Source of the DNA: Candidatus Omnitrophota bacterium
GTDB taxonomy: Bacteria; Omnitrophota; Gorgyraeia; 1-14-0-20-64-10; JACQQZ01
DNA length: 7,184 nt
Reading direction: 5' to 3'
Assembly: GCA_016206635.1 (NCBI GenBank)
Contig: JACQRF010000092.1
Location: 1 to 7,184, forward strand
In this document: positions 7,184 through 7,184 of the stretch, piece after piece
Numbering within the stretch: position 1 is the first letter of the stretch
Layout: each line of letters starts with the position of its first letter
Translations under genes and position numbers: made by a program
Notes under the pieces: generated by a model
What the model was told of the DNA's origin: nothing
Databases searched by the model: none
The model's input: only the letters and a program-made list of their open reading frames with translations

Positions 7184-7184
7184 G

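Overview
The whole window lies inside one giant protein-coding gene on the + strand. Reading frame 2 (codons starting at nt 2) runs from the first to the last complete codon, 2..7183, with no stop. That is 2,394 codons with neither start nor end in view, so the gene exceeds 7.18 kb. No intergenic DNA, RNA gene, promoter, terminator, insertion sequence, CRISPR array or second credible gene is visible. Several long antisense open frames exist, but they are shadows of a GC-rich codon bias that almost never uses TTA, CTA or TCA.

The protein is threonine-rich and arginine-rich, and I see no cysteine in it. From nt ~179 to ~5700 it is built of a ~60-residue beta-type module. The consensus is roughly LFGxVTxT...YRIxxGR...TT...DGTxT...YxYxxxGxxxDDP, and I count about sixteen full or partial copies. 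These are organised into a larger super-repeat: nt 893-2722 (610 residues) is homologous to nt 2723-~4525, and a more diverged third stretch follows to ~5560. Between modules sit two other recurring elements. One is an acidic DWNxDGxxDD loop resembling a calcium-binding DxDxDG loop. The other is a connector of the form F..xDGk....GLL. The repeats end in a Trp-rich segment (~5567-6043), followed by an Ala/Leu/Gln-rich region that looks helical (~6044-6865) and a short segment with somewhat different codon use (~6780-7060).

The organism is probably a bacterium with a GC-rich genome. An uninterrupted, Cys-free, repeat-built gene of this size, with no recognisable catalytic domain, resembles the giant genes reported from Omnitrophota (an uncultured, often ultra-small and possibly predatory phylum). 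That assignment is inference from style, not from a match; other GC-rich bacteria with giant surface proteins remain possible. The likely job is an extracytoplasmic structural, adhesive or cell-contact protein. No enzyme active site was recognised.
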